Positions 12,721 to 14,235 of a DNA stretch of 14,235 bases are shown one piece after another. This DNA is from Bacilli bacterium (GTDB lineage: Bacteria; Bacillota_I; Bacilli_A; RF39; UBA660). Below the pieces are notes generated by a model. It did not search any database and was not told where the DNA came from. It saw only the letters and a program-made list of their open reading frames with translations. The stretch's first letter is position 1; each line of letters starts with the position of its first letter. The translations under genes and the position numbers were made by a program. Location: NCBI GenBank assembly GCA_017627015.1, contig JAGAHP010000029.1, forward strand, positions 1 through 14,235, in the 5' to 3' direction.

Positions 12721-13923
12721 ATGAAAAAAGAGGAAAAAGAAGAAGTAAAGAAAATTGTTGATGAAGCAATGGAAGAAAACAGGCAAGAATTAAAAAAGGA
12801 GAAAAAAAGTATAAAGAAAATAATAATTATATCATCAATAATAGGAGGATTATTATTAATCGCAGCTATAGCATTTTTAATTATGTATTTATTAAAACCA
12901 AGATATAAAGTTACTCTTAAAGATGGAGGAGGAGTAATTACTAAAGAAGTTGTAATTGAAGATAATATTGTTAAGGAAATGCCAGAAATAACTCCACCAG
13001 AAGGAAAAAAATTAGTTTTTTGGATTAATAAGAAAAAGGAAGTAGTTAGACCTAATATTCCACTTCCAGGTGATGATTCATGGGAACCATTTTGGGGTGA
13101 TCCTGAAGCAGAATATGTAACTATTAGATTTAAATCAGGTACACCAGAGAAATTACCAGATTTAAAAATACCAAAAGGATCAGGTCTATATTTACCATAT
13201 AAACCAAATAACTATAAAGATTGGAAATTCTTATATTGGGTAGATAAGAATGAATATGTTGTTTTAGTAGGTCAAAAAGTAGATAAAGATATGGATATAC
13301 ATGCTTATTGGTGGAAACCAGGATCAGGTGGAACATCAAAAGAAACATGTACTATAAGTTATGATACAGGTACAAAAGAAAAATTTGATTCTCTTAATTT
13401 AATAAAAGGTGGAAAATATGTGTTTATGACACCAAGTGAATCAAATGGAGATAAAGTATTTAGAGGATGGCTTGATGATAAAGGAAACTTATTAACATCT
13501 GATTCTAAAGTTGAAAGAGATATGACGCTAAAAGCTAACTGGAAAGATCCATATACTTGTCCACAGGATTGTACACCAAGTGCGGATGGAAAAACGTGTA
13601 CTAAAAAGACAACTGTTGATCCTACAAAAGAAGAGGTATGTCCAGGTACAGAATATAATAATGGATATAAAACATATTGCGTAGATGCATCTAATTTTAC
13701 AGATGAAGATTGTGCAAGACAATGTGCTTCAGGAGAAAATTTTGGAAATAAAGAAATAGAATATCAAGTTCCATCAAGATATTTAGCACAATGGGGTACA
13801 TATAGTGATGTATGTTGTGCAAAAATAATAGATAGAGTTGAAAAAAATACATGTCCAGAAGGATATGACAGAGATGGAGAAAAGTGTACAAAAACAGAAA
13901 CAATTAACTGTACAGCAAACTAA
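12721..13923 (+). CDS. Membrane-anchored surface protein, three InlB-B-like repeats and Cys-rich tail
   Basis: A 400-aa protein with a highly charged cytosolic start (1-33), one membrane helix (about 34-58) and a large outside part. Three units follow: about 62-125, 131-197 and 209-274. Each begins with a strand such as YKVTLKDGG, YVTIRFKSG or CTISYDTG and ends in a tryptophan unit (FW, AYW, ANW). This is the pattern of the InlB B-repeat (Listeria-Bacteroides repeat), with the internal F-YW or FRGW. The last 120 residues (from 280) hold twelve cysteines, including a CC at 365-366, plus Cys210. There is no LPXTG motif; the anchor is the N-terminal helix. AGGAGG precedes the ATG. Adhesion or wall binding is inferred. 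Disulfides may depend on a protein such as the thioredoxin at 8524. Confidence 0.8.
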   Translation: MKKEEKEEVKKIVDEAMEENRQELKKEKKSIKKIIIISSIIGGLLLIAAIAFLIMYLLKPRYKVTLKDGGGVITKEVVIEDNIVKEMPEITPPEGKKLVFWINKKKEVVRPNIPLPGDDSWEPFWGDPEAEYVTIRFKSGTPEKLPDLKIPKGSGLYLPYKPNNYKDWKFLYWVDKNEYVVLVGQKVDKDMDIHAYWWKPGSGGTSKETCTISYDTGTKEKFDSLNLIKGGKYVFMTPSESNGDKVFRGWLDDKGNLLTSDSKVERDMTLKANWKDPYTCPQDCTPSADGKTCTKKTTVDPTKEEVCPGTEYNNGYKTYCVDASNFTDEDCARQCASGENFGNKEIEYQVPSRYLAQWGTYSDVCCAKIIDRVEKNTCPEGYDRDGEKCTKTETINCTAN

Positions 13924-13946
13924 TTTAAAAAAAATATAAATCTTTG

Positions 13947-13975
13947 TTGACAAATAAGTTTAGTAATGGTAGAAT
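13947..13975 (+). promoter_or_regulatory. Strong promoter of tRNA-Asn
   Basis: TTGACA (13947-13952), 17-base spacer, TAGAAT (13970-13975), with a TGG extension (13967-13969). It is bracketed by the perfect inverted repeat GTTGACAA (13946-13953) and TTGTCAAC (13981-13988). Initiation near 13982 gives a short pre-tRNA leader. Confidence 0.85.
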
Positions 13976-13995
13976 TTTAATTGTCAACGAGGAAT

Positions 13996-14071
13996 GCTTG
14001 ATTAGCTCAGTTGGTAGAGCATCCGGCTGTTAACCGGCAGGTCGTAGGTCCGAGTCCTACATCAAGCGCCA
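13996..14071 (+). tRNA. tRNA-Asn, anticodon GTT
   Basis: A 76-base cloverleaf: acceptor GCTTGAT/ATCAAGC (perfect), D-stem GCTC/GAGC with loop AGTTGGTA, anticodon loop CTGTTAA (anticodon 14029-14031), T-stem GTAGG/CCTAC, discriminator G (14068) and encoded CCA. It decodes AAC/AAU. Two oddities stand out. The outer pair of the anticodon stem is T27-C43, a mismatch (14022 and 14038). The T-loop reads TCCGAGT, with C where position 55 is almost always T/pseudouridine (14050). It has a strong promoter and terminator, so it is probably expressed, but the mismatch and C55 make it a candidate for altered function. A degenerate inverted copy lies downstream. Confidence 0.93.
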
Positions 14072-14082
14072 GTTTGATAATT

Positions 14083-14106
14083 AGAGAACGTTTAGTTCTC
14101 TTTTTT
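14083..14106 (+). terminator. Terminator of the tRNA gene
   Basis: AGAGAAC (14083-14089), loop GTTTA, GTTCTCT (14095-14101), T-tract to 14106. The opposite strand has A then the same hairpin with no T-tract worth the name, so it acts on the + strand. Confidence 0.85.
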
Positions 14107-14118
14107 CTTGCACAAAAT

Positions 14119-14177
14119 GACCTGCCGTTAACTTTGGATGCCTACAATATATGTAAATATAAGCATTCATCGTTGAC
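14119..14177 (-). pseudogene. Degenerate inverted copy of the tRNA-Asn 5' region
   Basis: Read on the minus strand from 14177, GTCAACGATGAATGCTT matches the tRNA leader and first acceptor bases (13983-13999) at 16 of 17. After 19 bases, as in the real gene, GCATCC (14141-14136) matches 14019-14024. GTTAAC and GGCAGGTC (14132-14119) then match 14029-14043 with one base missing. Upstream, minus-strand TTGACAAAT (14212-14204) matches the tRNA's -35 region at a distance of 35 bases instead of 36. The D-arm and the anticodon-stem complementarity are lost, so it cannot fold as a tRNA. It looks like an old inverted duplication, or a sequence kept as an antisense to the tRNA. Confidence 0.65.
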
Positions 14178-14201
14178 TTTAAAGGTGCTTTGTGTTAATA
14201 T
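14173..14201 (+). promoter_or_regulatory. Probable promoter of the leader at the right edge
   Basis: TTGACT (14173-14178), 17-base spacer, TAATAT (14196-14201) with a TGT extension (14193-14195). The -35 is formed by the complement of the GTCAAC of the inverted tRNA copy. Initiation near 14208 would start the leader that follows. Confidence 0.5.
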
Positions 14202-14207
14202 AAATTT

Positions 14208-14235
14208 GTCAAAAACGAAGAAAAGGACGAGTAAT
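14208..14235 (+). promoter_or_regulatory. Possible first bases of a T-box leader (cut by the window)
   Basis: AACGAAGAAAAGGACGAGTAA (from 14214) has the look of the base of T-box Stem I: a purine-rich GAAGA start then GGACGAGTA, where AGTA is the conserved bulge strand. T-box leaders sense uncharged tRNA and control aminoacyl-tRNA synthetase or amino-acid genes. The specifier codon, terminator and gene are beyond the window, so the amino acid is unknown; asparagine would be an attractive guess next to tRNA-Asn. Confidence 0.4.

Noticed and set aside
13130..13903. Three minus-strand ORFs opposite the surface-protein gene
   Set aside because: They are shadows of the + strand gene, with Phe/Ile/Leu-rich composition and no start signals.
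14119..14177. Functional second tRNA on the minus strand
   Set aside because: The D-arm, anticodon-stem pairing and T-arm are lost; only islands match.
13946..14212. Invertible promoter switch between the inverted arms
   Set aside because: The arms are too diverged for site-specific inversion, contain no recognised recombinase site, and no invertase is nearby.

Overview
The window is a strongly AT-rich, gene-dense stretch of a wall-bearing low-G+C Gram-positive bacterium. Twenty protein genes and one tRNA gene all lie on the + strand. Stops are TAA (17) or TAG (3), never TGA, and tryptophan is read from TGG. The MurE carries the DNPR motif of meso-diaminopimelate-adding enzymes. Together with Bacillota-type Shine-Dalgarno sites and a possible T-box leader, this suggests an uncultured Bacilli/Erysipelotrichia-like or RF39-like gut lineage. 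That placement is inference; no marker here fixes it.

Layout. (1) 1-2837: a small helix-rich protein, a GNAT/YoaP acetyltransferase, a 75-aa orphan and a six-helix membrane protein, separated by copies of a dispersed intergenic repeat that carries an intrinsic terminator. (2) 2766-4490: an AbrB-type regulator with a perfect 22-bp palindrome in its leader, translationally coupled to an ABC ATPase and an ABC-2 permease. (3) 4533-7596: short orphan genes, mostly single transcription units, including two paralogues flanking a two-helix protein and a previously uncalled 46-aa gene. (4) 7626-8470: a PHP-family phosphatase. (5) 8495-12643: a four-gene operon of a membrane-anchored thioredoxin-like protein, MurE, a polyprenyl synthase and an RluA-type pseudouridine synthase. 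(6) 12691-13923: a membrane-anchored surface protein with three InlB-B-like repeats and a cysteine-rich tail. (7) 13947-14235: tRNA-Asn with its promoter and terminator, a degenerate inverted copy of the tRNA locus, then a promoter and what looks like the first bases of a T-box leader.

Gene punctuation is very compact. The T-tract of one gene's terminator typically runs straight into an extended -10 box (TGATATAAT, eight exact copies) of the next gene, and several terminators begin inside the upstream coding sequence with the stop codon in the hairpin.

The items most worth a second look are the inverted tRNA-Asn copy beside a tRNA with an unusual T-loop, the terminator/extended -10 fusion, and the dispersed terminator-carrying repeats that follow stop codons.
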